DNA of 64,000 nucleotides, taken from positions 55,257 to 119,256 of the forward strand of contig JAZRQJ010000011.1 of the NCBI GenBank assembly GCA_045649685.1, in the 5' to 3' direction. A program made the translations under genes and the position numbers. The first letter of the stretch is position 1. Every line of letters starts with the position of its first letter. The stretch comes from RUG12519 sp045649685 (GTDB lineage: Bacteria > Bacillota > Clostridia > Oscillospirales > Ruminococcaceae). The notes beneath the pieces were generated by a model that had not been told where the DNA came from, did no database searches, and saw only the letters and a list, made by a program, of their open reading frames with translations. Shown piece by piece: positions 1-7,650 of the stretch.

Positions 1-807
1 TTTGCGCATTTCAAAATTGTTGACAGCTTTTATTAAATTCTCATCTTTACTTGCTTTAAAATGTGTAATTAATTTTAATAAGAGGTCTGGATTTGACCAT
101 TTATATGCCATTAACAAACCAGCTTCTGCTGAATAATAGGCTTCTGCAGAAGTTGGTTTCCATTGTCCTTCATTAGACAATCTTTTTGCGTGAAAAACCA
201 TGGCTCTGGGCTGATAAATCACTTTTTTACCAAGTAATTTTATCCTCCAAGACAAATCCACATCATCACAATACATAAAAAAAGTTTCTTCATCATATCC
301 ATTTACCTGATGAAAAAGATCTGTTTTTGTAAATGTGCAAGCACCTGAGCTCCACGAAGTTTCTCCCGTTTCCACCGAATATTCTTTAGGATGTTCTATT
401 GGTACTTGTCGTCCCTCAACAATTCCTACATTTGAATCATTGCTAAAAGGTTTTATTATCTCTGTTAAAAAATTAGGAGCAAATATTATATCAGGGTTCA
501 TAAGTAATAAGTAATCTGTATTGCAATTTTTAGCTAACAAATTGTGACCTTTAGATGTCCCTGTATTGCAATCAAAATATGTATAATTAAATTTAAATGA
601 TTCTTCAAAATGTTGCTTAATTGTTTGAATTTCTTTTTCCGAAAAAACACGTGAAGGAGAAGCGTCCCCATAACACACATTTATTAAATCAAACTCTTGG
701 TTAGAAGATGATGATACTTTAATAGCGTTTTTTATACTATCAAGAGATTTAATTAAGTCTTCTTTTTTGTTATTATATAGAATAGTTTGAATCTGTAATG
801 TAGACAT
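1..807 (-). CDS. Family 2 glycosyltransferase, C-terminus beyond the window edge
   Basis: An open frame of 269 codons reads from an ATG at 807 to the left edge without a stop, so the C-terminus is missing. An AGAGGA ribosome-binding site lies upstream of the ATG. The start MSTLQIQTILYNNKKEDL, the nucleotide-sugar part LLLMNPDIIFAPNF and the DDVDLSWRIK segment match rhamnosyltransferase-like GT2 (GT-A fold) enzymes, which transfer an activated sugar to a growing surface polysaccharide at the cytoplasmic face of the membrane. The NPD stands where GT2 enzymes carry the metal-binding DxD. It reads away from the lipoprotein gene behind it, so an operon would extend left, outside the window. Donor and acceptor cannot be inferred. 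Confidence 0.85.
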   Translation of the reverse strand, partial: MSTLQIQTILYNNKKEDLIKSLDSIKNAIKVSSSSNQEFDLINVCYGDASPSRVFSEKEIQTIKQHFEESFKFNYTYFDCNTGTSKGHNLLAKNCNTDYLLLMNPDIIFAPNFLTEIIKPFSNDSNVGIVEGRQVPIEHPKEYSVETGETSWSSGACTFTKTDLFHQVNGYDEETFFMYCDDVDLSWRIKLLGKKVIYQPRAMVFHAKRLSNEGQWKPTSAEAYYSAEAGLLMAYKWSNPDLLLKLITHFKASKDENLIKAVNNFEMRK

Positions 808-1171
808 TTGTTCACATCCTCTTTTTATAAAAACTAACAATACAAATTGAACAATAATCTCTTATATGGCAGAAAAAGTATGATTAAAAAATATTATACT
901 ATTCAGAATATTATCTAAATAAAAATTTTAATAAATGTTTTATTACCAATGTAGATGATACCATTATTTATTTATTCTGTCAAGATTTGATAAAGCATGT
1001 AAATATAGCAATAATTTTATGGTAAGTTCAGAGATATTAAATTTATATATTTTTTTATATCGTAATATTTTATACAGCAAAAAGCCTTCATCTTGGATAG
1101 GTGAAGGCTAACAATGATCTATTGAGGTTAGAAATATTTAACTTTATGAGATTTTATTTTAAAATTGATCT
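808..1171. other. A+T-rich intergenic region, 364 bases
   Basis: No open frame with a ribosome-binding site is visible. The stretch holds the promoter region of the leftward glycosyltransferase and, at 1079-1109, the terminator of the leftward lipoprotein gene. I see nothing else in it. Confidence 0.6.
1079..1109 (-). terminator. Rho-independent terminator of the lipoprotein gene
   Basis: AGCCTTCATC (1083-1092) pairs with GGTGAAGGCT (1100-1109) around a 7-base loop, with one G-T pair. Read on the minus strand the hairpin is followed by a run of T (complement of 1079-1083). Confidence 0.75.
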
Positions 1172-1663
1172 CTAATCAGTGAAAATGCATATTCCACAAA
1201 CAGTGCATGTTTCGTCGTGTAAAGTGTGATTTGCTGACTCAACCATGCCACAGCGTGCACATTTACGAAAATGTTTAACGTCATCACAGTCCCATCTACC
1301 AAGAATATGTCCAAGTGGAGACAACTGTTCAGAGTATGTTGTCCCACAATTATTACAACGTAATGTGTGAGCACCTGCATTGGTACAGGTAGGAGCTGAT
1401 CTGGATATTTCTATAAAATTATGTTGACAAGCTTTTTGGATTGGCGGTGAAATAGGAGCTTTTTGTTTAATAGAATTCTTTTGTTGAAATGGTTTGTTTA
1501 ATATAGCATTTTTATTTTCTATTTGTATTTCTTGTGAAGATTGTTCAATAGCATCATCACAAACATCACTTGTGTCGGCAGATTCTGAATTTAGATTAGC
1601 TTCTTCATTTTGATTATTACAGGCAGTTAAAGTGAGGAGCGCTAATACAAAAATTATAAACAT
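1172..1663 (-). CDS. Cys-rich lipoprotein, signal peptide start out of frame by one base
   Basis: A secreted lipoprotein of unknown function. The readable ORF starts FIIFVLALLTLTAC, so the lipobox LTAC is intact, but the positively charged n-region is absent. Just upstream, at 1686, an ATG preceded by GGAAGAAG opens MKK and then shifts frame in a run of eight A (complement of 1676-1683). One more A would read MKKKSILSMFIIFVLA, a textbook lipoprotein signal peptide joined to this ORF. The mature part has an acidic low-complexity linker and then a Cys/His-rich C-terminus with CNNCG, PLGH, CARCG and CTVCG blocks, resembling small zinc-ribbon-like repeats of clostridial surface proteins. The true start is probably 1686 with a sequencing error, a real frameshift, or transcriptional slippage in the homopolymer. 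Confidence 0.7.
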   Translation of the reverse strand: MFIIFVLALLTLTACNNQNEEANLNSESADTSDVCDDAIEQSSQEIQIENKNAILNKPFQQKNSIKQKAPISPPIQKACQHNFIEISRSAPTCTNAGAHTLRCNNCGTTYSEQLSPLGHILGRWDCDDVKHFRKCARCGMVESANHTLHDETCTVCGICIFTD

Positions 1664-1739
1664 TGATAAAATAGATTTTTTTTCATCTAAAATTCTTCTT
1701 CCAAGTTTAATATTTAAAATTATATCACAAAAAGAAAAA

Positions 1740-2612
1740 TCAAAAATTTTTAACTAAATAGTTATATGTAGTTTCAGGAACATATTTTTTTAGTTCATCA
1801 AATTTTTGTTCTTTTAACAATTGTCGCACTTTAGAGGCACTAATAACGTTATTATCGACAGTTTTTCTTTCTATTTCACAAAATTCGATATTGGATTTAG
1901 GAAGTTCTTTTTGCATAGATTTATTATATTCGCACGTAAATTTGTCCAATGGTTCTGTGCCAGCAAATCTTATATTTATTCCTAAAGTTGGAGCTATATA
2001 TTTAGAAAATATATTTAAATCTTTTGATGCATCAATAGTATCAACGGTTTTTGAGTCTTTGTTAAAATATCCTGGAAGAGTTAACAAAGAAATTATATAT
2101 TTACCACTTGGTAAAACTGTTACATTGTTCAAATCCTTTGTGCCTTTCTTTACAAGTTCAATTCTGTCTTTGAAAGGAAAAAATGATTTATCTTCTTCTA
2201 CCACAAAAATATATAACTTGTCCACCATAGAGGATGCTTTTTCTATTAGATATCTATGGCCTAAAGTAAATGGATTACAATTCATAACAATTGAACCTAT
2301 TTTTTTATTCGAGGTGTTGCTGTCTTTATACTTTTCTAAAGAATCTAGGTATTTTTTTAAATCTGGATTATCTTTCAAAAAATAATCATCATTGTAATTA
2401 CAATTGTATCCAACATACATTGAATCAGATTTAGATATATTGTTAAAATTGTTTTTAATTAGGGAGAAGAAATATTTTGCAAAAACCTCATTTCCTCTGT
2501 GGTTTTTATGTCCAGCATCATCTACAATAACATATCCATAATTGTTTGGTTTATCAAATAGGTGGTGTGGAGTTAAGTAACTGAATCCATGCTTATTTAC
2601 TGCGTTTCTCAA
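1740..2612 (-). CDS. CitC-like nucleotidyltransferase domain with SGNH-type C-terminal block (downstream half of a TGA-split frame)
   Basis: Residues about 105-290 match the C-terminal adenylyltransferase domain of citrate lyase ligase: NCNPFTLGHR carries the HxGH-type nucleotide-binding motif (TLGH), and NVISASKVRQLL near the end is the ISxSxVR block. Residues 31-45, DDAGHKNHRGNEVFA, look like the DxxH catalytic block that ends SGNH hydrolases. The only start available is TTG at 2612, with no ribosome-binding site. The frame continues upstream without interruption, except for one TGA, into the gene at 2619-3545. I infer that the two are one original gene of about 600 codons. No citrate lyase genes are near, so the substrate is unlikely to be citrate lyase and is unknown. 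Confidence 0.65.
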   Translation of the reverse strand: MRNAVNKHGFSYLTPHHLFDKPNNYGYVIVDDAGHKNHRGNEVFAKYFFSLIKNNFNNISKSDSMYVGYNCNYNDDYFLKDNPDLKKYLDSLEKYKDSNTSNKKIGSIVMNCNPFTLGHRYLIEKASSMVDKLYIFVVEEDKSFFPFKDRIELVKKGTKDLNNVTVLPSGKYIISLLTLPGYFNKDSKTVDTIDASKDLNIFSKYIAPTLGINIRFAGTEPLDKFTCEYNKSMQKELPKSNIEFCEIERKTVDNNVISASKVRQLLKEQKFDELKKYVPETTYNYLVKNF

Positions 2613-2618
2613 TGAATC

Positions 2619-3545
2619 TCATTTACTAATAAGCCAGCTATAATCAATTACTATATCCCCAGGACGATATTTTTCGTTTATCATATACTCAAAATCATTT
2701 AAAGTAGGTTCTCCGGGCACACCGCAATTTTCTACACATATCGAGTTGTTTGGGATTTCGGCATTTAAAATTCTCTGTAAATAACTCGATATTGTATAAG
2801 TATCGGATACAACAGGACAAAACGCTACAGATAGACCAAATATGCGAATTGTGTTTGTTGTTTTTGATGGAGTGTCAGTTGTAACTCTTTTTCCATTTAT
2901 GATATTACAATACTTGCTATTTTTGTCAGTAGATACATTGTATCTTCCGTTATTTATTACCTCACGTGTTCCATATAATCCGCCTTCACGCATAAATTGA
3001 GCACATTCTGGATTATCATAATAAAGCTTTTGAATGTGATCCTCACTTGTGGGAGATATCTTTCCGGTTAAAACAGCTTTTTCGTAGTCATCTAAAAAAT
3101 TAGACATCCAAAAATCGTGGTGTATAAAATAAAATTTAATATTATTTTTCTTAAAAAATTCTAATGTTTTGTCGTATAGCACATCTATATAAAGACTCAG
3201 AAAAGAAGATATGCGGTGAACAGGATAACCCGGATATTTTGTTGAAAAAGAGTTTTCTTCATTGATAGAATCGATAATGAAATCATAATTATTTATATTG
3301 AGATGAGAGGCCGATGAAGCATATGTGTATTTAGGATTTTTATTTACTGCTTTTCTAAAACTACGTGAAAAATCTTTATCGCCTATAACTAGTACTTTTT
3401 TTGCGTCAATTTTTTCATAATATTGTGCTATATCATTTTTGAAAAGTGATAGTCTGGTTGTGAGGGATGTTTGTCCAGCGTGGACACAAAAGGTATTTAG
3501 ACTTATGAAAATTAAAGAGATAACAACACATACCAATTTCTTCAT
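2619..3545 (-). CDS. Secreted SGNH/GDSL-hydrolase-like protein (upstream half of a TGA-split frame)
   Basis: The start chosen is the ATG at 3545, with AGGA nine bases upstream; it gives the signal peptide MKKLVCVVISLIFISLN. A longer start at 3596 would put residues in front of the signal peptide. Near the C-terminus, FGLSVAFCPVVSDTYTISSY followed by CVENCGVPG resembles SGNH block I (the nucleophile Ser within GLS) and block II (Gly) of secreted GDSL-type esterases. The protein stops at YSWLISK with TGA at 2619-2621, before the catalytic DxxH block. That block appears in the same frame just downstream, in the next entry. On its own this product would lack the catalytic Asp/His. Assignment to the SGNH fold rests on motifs only. 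Confidence 0.6.
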   Translation of the reverse strand: MKKLVCVVISLIFISLNTFCVHAGQTSLTTRLSLFKNDIAQYYEKIDAKKVLVIGDKDFSRSFRKAVNKNPKYTYASSASHLNINNYDFIIDSINEENSFSTKYPGYPVHRISSFLSLYIDVLYDKTLEFFKKNNIKFYFIHHDFWMSNFLDDYEKAVLTGKISPTSEDHIQKLYYDNPECAQFMREGGLYGTREVINNGRYNVSTDKNSKYCNIINGKRVTTDTPSKTTNTIRIFGLSVAFCPVVSDTYTISSYLQRILNAEIPNNSICVENCGVPGEPTLNDFEYMINEKYRPGDIVIDYSWLISK

Positions 3546-3802
3546 ACTCAACATTCCTAATTTATATTTTGATTTAATATCACACTTTAATAACAATACT
3601 AATTTTTAAACTAGACTATCTAAAAACATGTATATATCACAATAAAAGTGAAAATTTAATTAATATCAAATAAATTTTAGGTGGTGGTTTTCTAGCGAAA
3701 CTATATTAATATATGAAATTATGCATTTGAAAAATTTAAATTTTAAAATAGAGCTACATAGATATTTTTAAACATGTAAGAAATAAAGTTGTAGTTTAAT
3801 AT

Positions 3803-3879
3803 TGGTCGAGGTGACAGGAATTGAACCTGCGACCTCTGCGTCCCGAACGCAGCGCTCTACCAAACTGAGCCACACCTCG
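3803..3879 (-). tRNA. tRNA-Pro (anticodon CGG)
   Basis: A complete cloverleaf on the minus strand: acceptor CGAGGTG pairs with CACCTCG, a D-arm, anticodon stem CTGCG/CGCAG with loop TTCGGGA (anticodon CGG at 3845-3843), and a T-arm with GGTTCAATTCC. CCA is encoded (complement of 3803-3805). The length is 77 bases including CCA. Confidence 0.95.
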
Positions 3880-4021
3880 TAAATATCAATTAAATAGTAA
3901 CTGAAATAACTCAATAATTATACACTTATATTGATTGAAATGTCAACCTATATGGATTTGTGGGTTCAATTTTCTTATTAAAAATATTTGTTAAAATAAA
4001 ATTTACAATTAGTTTATTTTT

Positions 4022-4049
4022 TTGATAAATTTATTTGTTAAAGTATAAC
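4022..4049 (+). promoter_or_regulatory. Candidate sigma-A promoter of the coiled-coil secreted protein
   Basis: TTGATA (4022-4027), 16-base spacer, TATAAC (4044-4049). It lies about 55 bases before the GTG start at 4106. Confidence 0.5.
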
Positions 4050-4105
4050 ATGAAGTTAAAAATAATTTGTTTGATGTATTACATAAGAATTAGGAGGTTC
4101 TGAGA

Positions 4106-5620
4106 GTGAAAATTATTAATAAGATAATTGCTGCTTTATGTGCTGCAACTATGTCTATATCTGCTGTATCATCGTTTGTTGGAGCTATTGAGGTTGTTGA
4201 TTTGAGCAAACTAAGTGAGAATGAACAAAAATATGTTGGGGAATTAAATGATCAAATAAAAAAAGTGAAGACAGCTTATGATAAATTGGAAGATTTAATC
4301 GAGTTAAGGTTGAAACAAAAAAAGTTGAGCAATGAGCGTTATGAAAATTTTTGCAAATTATTAGAAAAGAAAAAAAAATTGAAACCGAAATATCGTGATA
4401 TGGTAGCGAAAATGAATAACGACCTTGGAGATGGTAAAAAGGGATATTCGTATGATTGGTGGCAGAAGCAAGCTGATAACCTTAATAAAGAAATTGCAGA
4501 GTTGGGGCTTGAAATAGAGGTTATAGGATGGAGTGGTAGTGACGGAGCATTCGACATAAAGTTAAAAGACAATGGCGAACTAGAAGCATATTTGGGTGTA
4601 GAAGAAGATAGTGAACAGATTGAATTACTTGAAGAGATGCTGCCAAAAATTAAGAAAATGCAGGAGAGCATTGATTTATTGGATAAACAGCGTCTTGTTC
4701 AATTTACTAGATTGATTGCATTTGACGTTGTGGTTAGTGAACCTGGTGTTAAGGCTTGTGAAAGTCTTCTTAGAGGTGTAATAGCAAGCAATATAGAACC
4801 AGAAAATATGAGAATGTCATTGAGTATGATTGATAATTGTTGTAACCATATAGATAATATTTTTGTTAATAACCTTTTTGTTTTTGATAATAAAAATGAT
4901 GTGGTGGATAACCAGCTAGAGAAAGAACGAAAAGAAAAAGAAGAACAGGAAAGATTAGAAAGAGAAAGAAAAGGAAAAGAAAAACAGGAAAGATTAGAAC
5001 TAGAGAAAGAGTATCATAGAGCAGGTATATCATTTTGGAACGAACGTAATGAGTTTATTAAATGGAGAAATGATAATAAGTATGGCTTAGCTCAAGAAAA
5101 ATATAGTAAAGATACAACGAGAAATAAAAGACAATGGCTTGAGAAACATATGTTACCATTATCAAATAATAATAAACTTAGCGTTGATCAAATGAAACAA
5201 TATATTGAATGGTCACAACGGAGTATAGATGAAATGAGAAAGTTTAGGACAAGCTGTAATCAAAAGAGATTTAATATAGTTTCTAATTGGATTTCTTCGT
5301 TGAATAATGATATTAAAAAAACTGAAAAGGAAAAGGAAAAATTTACTAAAGAGGTTGATAATAAAATAGTAAACATGAAAAATGAGATTTTAAATTTTGA
5401 AGCGCTAATTAAAAATTCAAGAGAGTATGGTGTAAGAGGAGTGCAAATTAACGCATTATCATATGAAGTTGAACAGAAACGAAAAGAACTATCAAATTTA
5501 CAAAAACAAAAATTATATAAAGTTACTGAATATAATAAAAAGATAAAAGCGAATAGCGATAAATTAAATTGGCTTAATAACGAATACAATGAATTATTAA
5601 TTCAATTGAAACGTGTGTAA
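4106..5620 (+). CDS. Secreted coiled-coil protein of unknown function
   Basis: A 504-residue protein starting at GTG with AGGAGG at 4092-4097. The N-terminus KIINKIIAALCAATMSISA followed by VSSFVGA is a Sec signal peptide, probably cleaved after VGA. No lipobox, membrane anchor or sortase signal is seen. The rest is highly charged and helical. Residues about 270-300 contain two tandem 13-residue repeats, ERKEKEEQERLER and ERKGKEKQERLEL, and the C-terminal third is dense in Lys/Glu heptads, so long coiled coils are likely. I recognise no catalytic motif. The terminator at 5644 separates it from the next gene, but both encode secreted proteins and lie beside a tRNA gene, a setting often used by accessory DNA. 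Coiled-coil structure is inferred from composition. Confidence 0.75.
   Translation: MKIINKIIAALCAATMSISAVSSFVGAIEVVDLSKLSENEQKYVGELNDQIKKVKTAYDKLEDLIELRLKQKKLSNERYENFCKLLEKKKKLKPKYRDMVAKMNNDLGDGKKGYSYDWWQKQADNLNKEIAELGLEIEVIGWSGSDGAFDIKLKDNGELEAYLGVEEDSEQIELLEEMLPKIKKMQESIDLLDKQRLVQFTRLIAFDVVVSEPGVKACESLLRGVIASNIEPENMRMSLSMIDNCCNHIDNIFVNNLFVFDNKNDVVDNQLEKERKEKEEQERLERERKGKEKQERLELEKEYHRAGISFWNERNEFIKWRNDNKYGLAQEKYSKDTTRNKRQWLEKHMLPLSNNNKLSVDQMKQYIEWSQRSIDEMRKFRTSCNQKRFNIVSNWISSLNNDIKKTEKEKEKFTKEVDNKIVNMKNEILNFEALIKNSREYGVRGVQINALSYEVEQKRKELSNLQKQKLYKVTEYNKKIKANSDKLNWLNNEYNELLIQLKRV
4925..5002 (+). repeat. Two tandem 39-base repeats inside the coiled-coil gene
   Basis: Units 4925-4963 and 4964-5002 are in frame, 13 codons each, encoding ERKEKEEQERLER and ERKGKEKQERLEL. 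The second half of the unit (CAGGAAAGATTAGAA) is identical in both. Confidence 0.85.
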
Positions 5621-5643
5621 CAATAAATTTTAAATACATAAAA

Positions 5644-5674
5644 AAGACTGCGCGGGTTGAGGCGTGGTCTTTTT
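5644..5674 (+). terminator. Rho-independent terminator after the coiled-coil gene
   Basis: AAGACTGCGC (5644-5653) pairs with GCGTGGTCTT (5662-5671), including wobble pairs, and a T run follows. Confidence 0.8.
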
Positions 5675-5781
5675 GCTGTTTGAATTATATAAATTTGACA
5701 ATTCGTCAAATTTATTATGCTAATAAGTATACAAGAGTGTTTGCAGGTTATACAATATTAAGGTGTGAAAGGGAGTGTAAG

Positions 5782-7236
5782 ATGATGAAGAAAACAATTT
5801 CATTAGTGTTATTGATGTTAATCGTTTTGTTTCAAAGCACAGCTGTGTGTGGAGTAGGTGAGATGAAGCATGATGGAGTAACATATAGGTGTGTTGGAAA
5901 TAAACTTATTATTGTAGGAGTGGATTCTTCTATAAAAACATTAGATGTTCAAAAGAAAATTAATATTAACAATGACGAATATACTGTTACTTCTATAAAT
6001 TTTGGGGCATTTAGTCAAAGTAATATTGAAGTAATAAATCTTCCTGTCGAGGGAATAGATATTAATCGTGGTGCTTTTAGAGATGCAACTAAACTGAACA
6101 CTGTGAATAATTTAGATAAGTCAAATATAACATCTAGCGCTGCATTGTTTAGTGGATGTTGTAATTTGCGTAGTGTTAAATTGCCTGAAAAATTAGATCT
6201 TATTGGTGAGAGTATGTTTAGTGGGTGCAGCGCACTTGAGAATATAACTGTTCCGAAAAATGTTGTTACAGTAGATGAGGATGGTTTTTTGGGATGCAGT
6301 AGGTTAAATAAAGTTGATTTAGAAACGGATAGCAAGTTAAAATATGTTGGAAAAGGAGCTTTTGCTGGTTGCGAAAATTTAGAATGTTTTTATGTTCCTC
6401 AAGGTGTAGATGTAGCTGAATATGCTTTTTTTGGTTGCAAAAAATTGAGCTCTGATTGTAATATACCAGAAATAGCGACTAGGTGTGATAAAAATTTAGA
6501 GGAACAATCTAAAAAGGCAGAGTTGTTTGTAAGGAAAATTTTAGAGAATGAAGTTAAAAATGGTAGAAATAGGGATGAATTAGTTGATATGGATGATATT
6601 GATAAACTTTTATATAAATATACTCCTAAATCTACTGATACGCCGACAGTTGTAAGTAAAGAAGAATTTGATAAATTAACCAGTGATGGTCGCTTGGTGT
6701 TATACAGAGGAGATGTTCCTTGTGTTGGTAAAAATGGACAAGCGATTACCATAAAACAAATAAATGATGAGTTTAAATATGGAAATTTTTACTATCCATC
6801 TGAGTGCAACGGCATATTTTGTACGAAATATGTTGAGCATGCTAAAAGTTATGCGAGAGATTATAAATCTAATAAAATTATTGGTTCTTTAACTCAGTTT
6901 TGTTTTACGGATGTTTCATCAAATAATTTAAGAGTCATAACTCGTAGGGAATTGAAAAAAATTCAAGATTTTTATAAATATTCTCATATAGAAAATAACT
7001 TAGCATTTATGCATGAGTGGTGTTCTGTTGGAAAATATCGCTTGGAAAATGGTTTGTTAAATTTAGGTGTGGATACTATGAATTTTTCATTTTTAGCCAG
7101 AGCCTTAGGATATGATATGATCGATGATGAATGTGATAAACTAGGTGGAGATGGCTGTTCTAAGGACACTCCAACTTCGCAGTATGAGGTTCTAAATAGG
7201 GGAAAACTAACTGTCTGCTCGGAAAATATTTTTTGA
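5782..7236 (+). CDS. Secreted BspA-type leucine-rich-repeat protein with ADP-ribosyltransferase-like C-terminal domain
   Basis: The start is placed at ATG 5782 (or 5785), after GGGAG at 5771-5775; it gives a Sec signal peptide (MMKKTISLVLLMLIVLFQST). Residues about 40-215 are BspA/LRR_5-type repeats, with recurring phrases such as FSGCSALENITVP, FLGCSRLNKVDLE and FAGCENLECFYVP, a fold used for binding. Residues about 285-484 form another domain: LVLYRGD, then GIFCTKYVEHAKSYARDY, LARALGYDMID, and QYEVLNRGKLTV near the end. The order Arg (YRG), a Thr-containing strand with A..Y, and an xxE strand before LNR recalls R-S-E ADP-ribosyltransferase toxins and phage ART-like domains. If active it would modify a target with NAD. 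The ART call is my inference from motif order. Many Cys residues are present. A terminator follows at 7243. Confidence 0.7.
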   Translation: MMKKTISLVLLMLIVLFQSTAVCGVGEMKHDGVTYRCVGNKLIIVGVDSSIKTLDVQKKININNDEYTVTSINFGAFSQSNIEVINLPVEGIDINRGAFRDATKLNTVNNLDKSNITSSAALFSGCCNLRSVKLPEKLDLIGESMFSGCSALENITVPKNVVTVDEDGFLGCSRLNKVDLETDSKLKYVGKGAFAGCENLECFYVPQGVDVAEYAFFGCKKLSSDCNIPEIATRCDKNLEEQSKKAELFVRKILENEVKNGRNRDELVDMDDIDKLLYKYTPKSTDTPTVVSKEEFDKLTSDGRLVLYRGDVPCVGKNGQAITIKQINDEFKYGNFYYPSECNGIFCTKYVEHAKSYARDYKSNKIIGSLTQFCFTDVSSNNLRVITRRELKKIQDFYKYSHIENNLAFMHEWCSVGKYRLENGLLNLGVDTMNFSFLARALGYDMIDDECDKLGGDGCSKDTPTSQYEVLNRGKLTVCSENIF

Positions 7237-7242
7237 TTTGTT

Positions 7243-7276
7243 AAATCGGCCTATATAAAAGGTCGATTTTATTTTT
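7243..7276 (+). terminator. Rho-independent terminator after the LRR protein
   Basis: AAATCGGCC (7243-7251) pairs with GGTCGATTT (7261-7269), followed by TTATTTTT. Confidence 0.8.
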
Positions 7277-7318
7277 GATAGAGTTAAATTAAAGATGTGT
7301 TTGAAAAATAACAGTGTA

Positions 7319-7347
7319 TTGACAAAAAAGATAAGTTGTGGTATAAT
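7319..7347 (+). promoter_or_regulatory. Perfect consensus sigma-A promoter of the TrpX-type ABC operon leader
   Basis: TTGACA (7319-7324), a 17-base spacer and TATAAT (7342-7347). It lies about 25 bases before the leader peptide start and is the only visible promoter for the leader and operon. Confidence 0.85.
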
Positions 7348-7372
7348 AATTGAAAATTCGGAGGAATTAATT

Positions 7373-7426
7373 ATGAAAAGTCTATTTTTTGATTTTGTTA
7401 AGAATTATATGAGCTATTACGGATAG
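7373..7426 (+). CDS. 17-residue Phe/Tyr-rich leader peptide
   Basis: ATG at 7373 follows an excellent CGGAGGA ribosome-binding site and opens a short frame MKSLFFDFVKNYMSYYG, ended by TAG. Six of 17 residues are Phe or Tyr, and the last Tyr pair sits two codons before the stop. The frame lies between a perfect promoter and a terminator hairpin (7520-7560) in front of an ABC importer. This is the layout of ribosome-mediated attenuation, where stalling at scarce aromatic aminoacyl-tRNA lets transcription continue. The end of the frame, GGATAGCC (7421-7428), can pair with GGTTATC (7483-7489), so translation could alter the fold of the leader RNA. Function is inferred; the frame, its SD and the surrounding signals are seen. 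Confidence 0.6.
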   Translation: MKSLFFDFVKNYMSYYG

Positions 7427-7495
7427 CCTTGTATTTACGATATGTTTTGAGCTGTCGTAGGTATGAGGCGTGGTGTTTTGCCGGTTATCTGTGAT

Positions 7496-7560
7496 GGCTC
7501 TTTTGTTTTATTGTTTTTTAGAGCCTAGTTAATTTTTAGTTGGGCTCTATTTTTTATTTT
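7496..7560 (+). promoter_or_regulatory. Transcription attenuator (alternative antiterminator/terminator hairpins)
   Basis: AGAGCC at 7520-7525 can pair either with the upstream GGCTCT at 7496-7501, or as part of the longer AGAGCCTAGTT (7520-7530) with AGTTGGGCTCT (7538-7548). The second hairpin is followed by a T-rich run (7550-7560) and forms an intrinsic terminator. The mutually exclusive pairings fit an antiterminator/terminator switch in front of the ABC operon. No T-box sequence (AGGGTGGNACCGCG) is present, so a classic T-box is unlikely. Confidence 0.65.
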
Positions 7561-7572
7561 AAGGAGAAAAAG

Positions 7573-7620
7573 ATGTTTGTGTTAAAATATACTAAGTGGG
7601 ATGATCGATACCTAATTTAA
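7573..7620 (+). CDS. Possible 15-residue second leader ORF
   Basis: Directly after the attenuator T run, AAGGAG is followed six bases later by ATG, giving MFVLKYTKWDDRYLI and TAA. The ribosome-binding site is strong, and it sits 30 bases before the binding-protein gene. It contains one Trp and two Tyr. It could be translated for coupling or be an accident of a purine-rich stretch; no function can be assigned. Confidence 0.35.
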   Translation: MFVLKYTKWDDRYLI

Positions 7621-7650
7621 TTGGTTTATATAAATTAATTTAAGGTTGAG

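Noticed and set aside
1891..2385. 164-codon plus-strand ORF antisense to the CitC-like gene
   Set aside because: The minus strand carries recognisable nucleotidyltransferase motifs; the plus frame has none.
2619..2621. Selenocysteine or general TGA recoding at the split gene
   Set aside because: I see no convincing SECIS hairpin right after the TGA, and TGA terminates other genes in the window (for example at 7234-7236 and 32943-32945). Left open as readthrough or mutation.
7427..7560. T-box riboswitch in front of the ABC operon
   Set aside because: The conserved T-box sequence AGGGTGGNACCGCG is absent; a leader peptide with alternative hairpins fits better.
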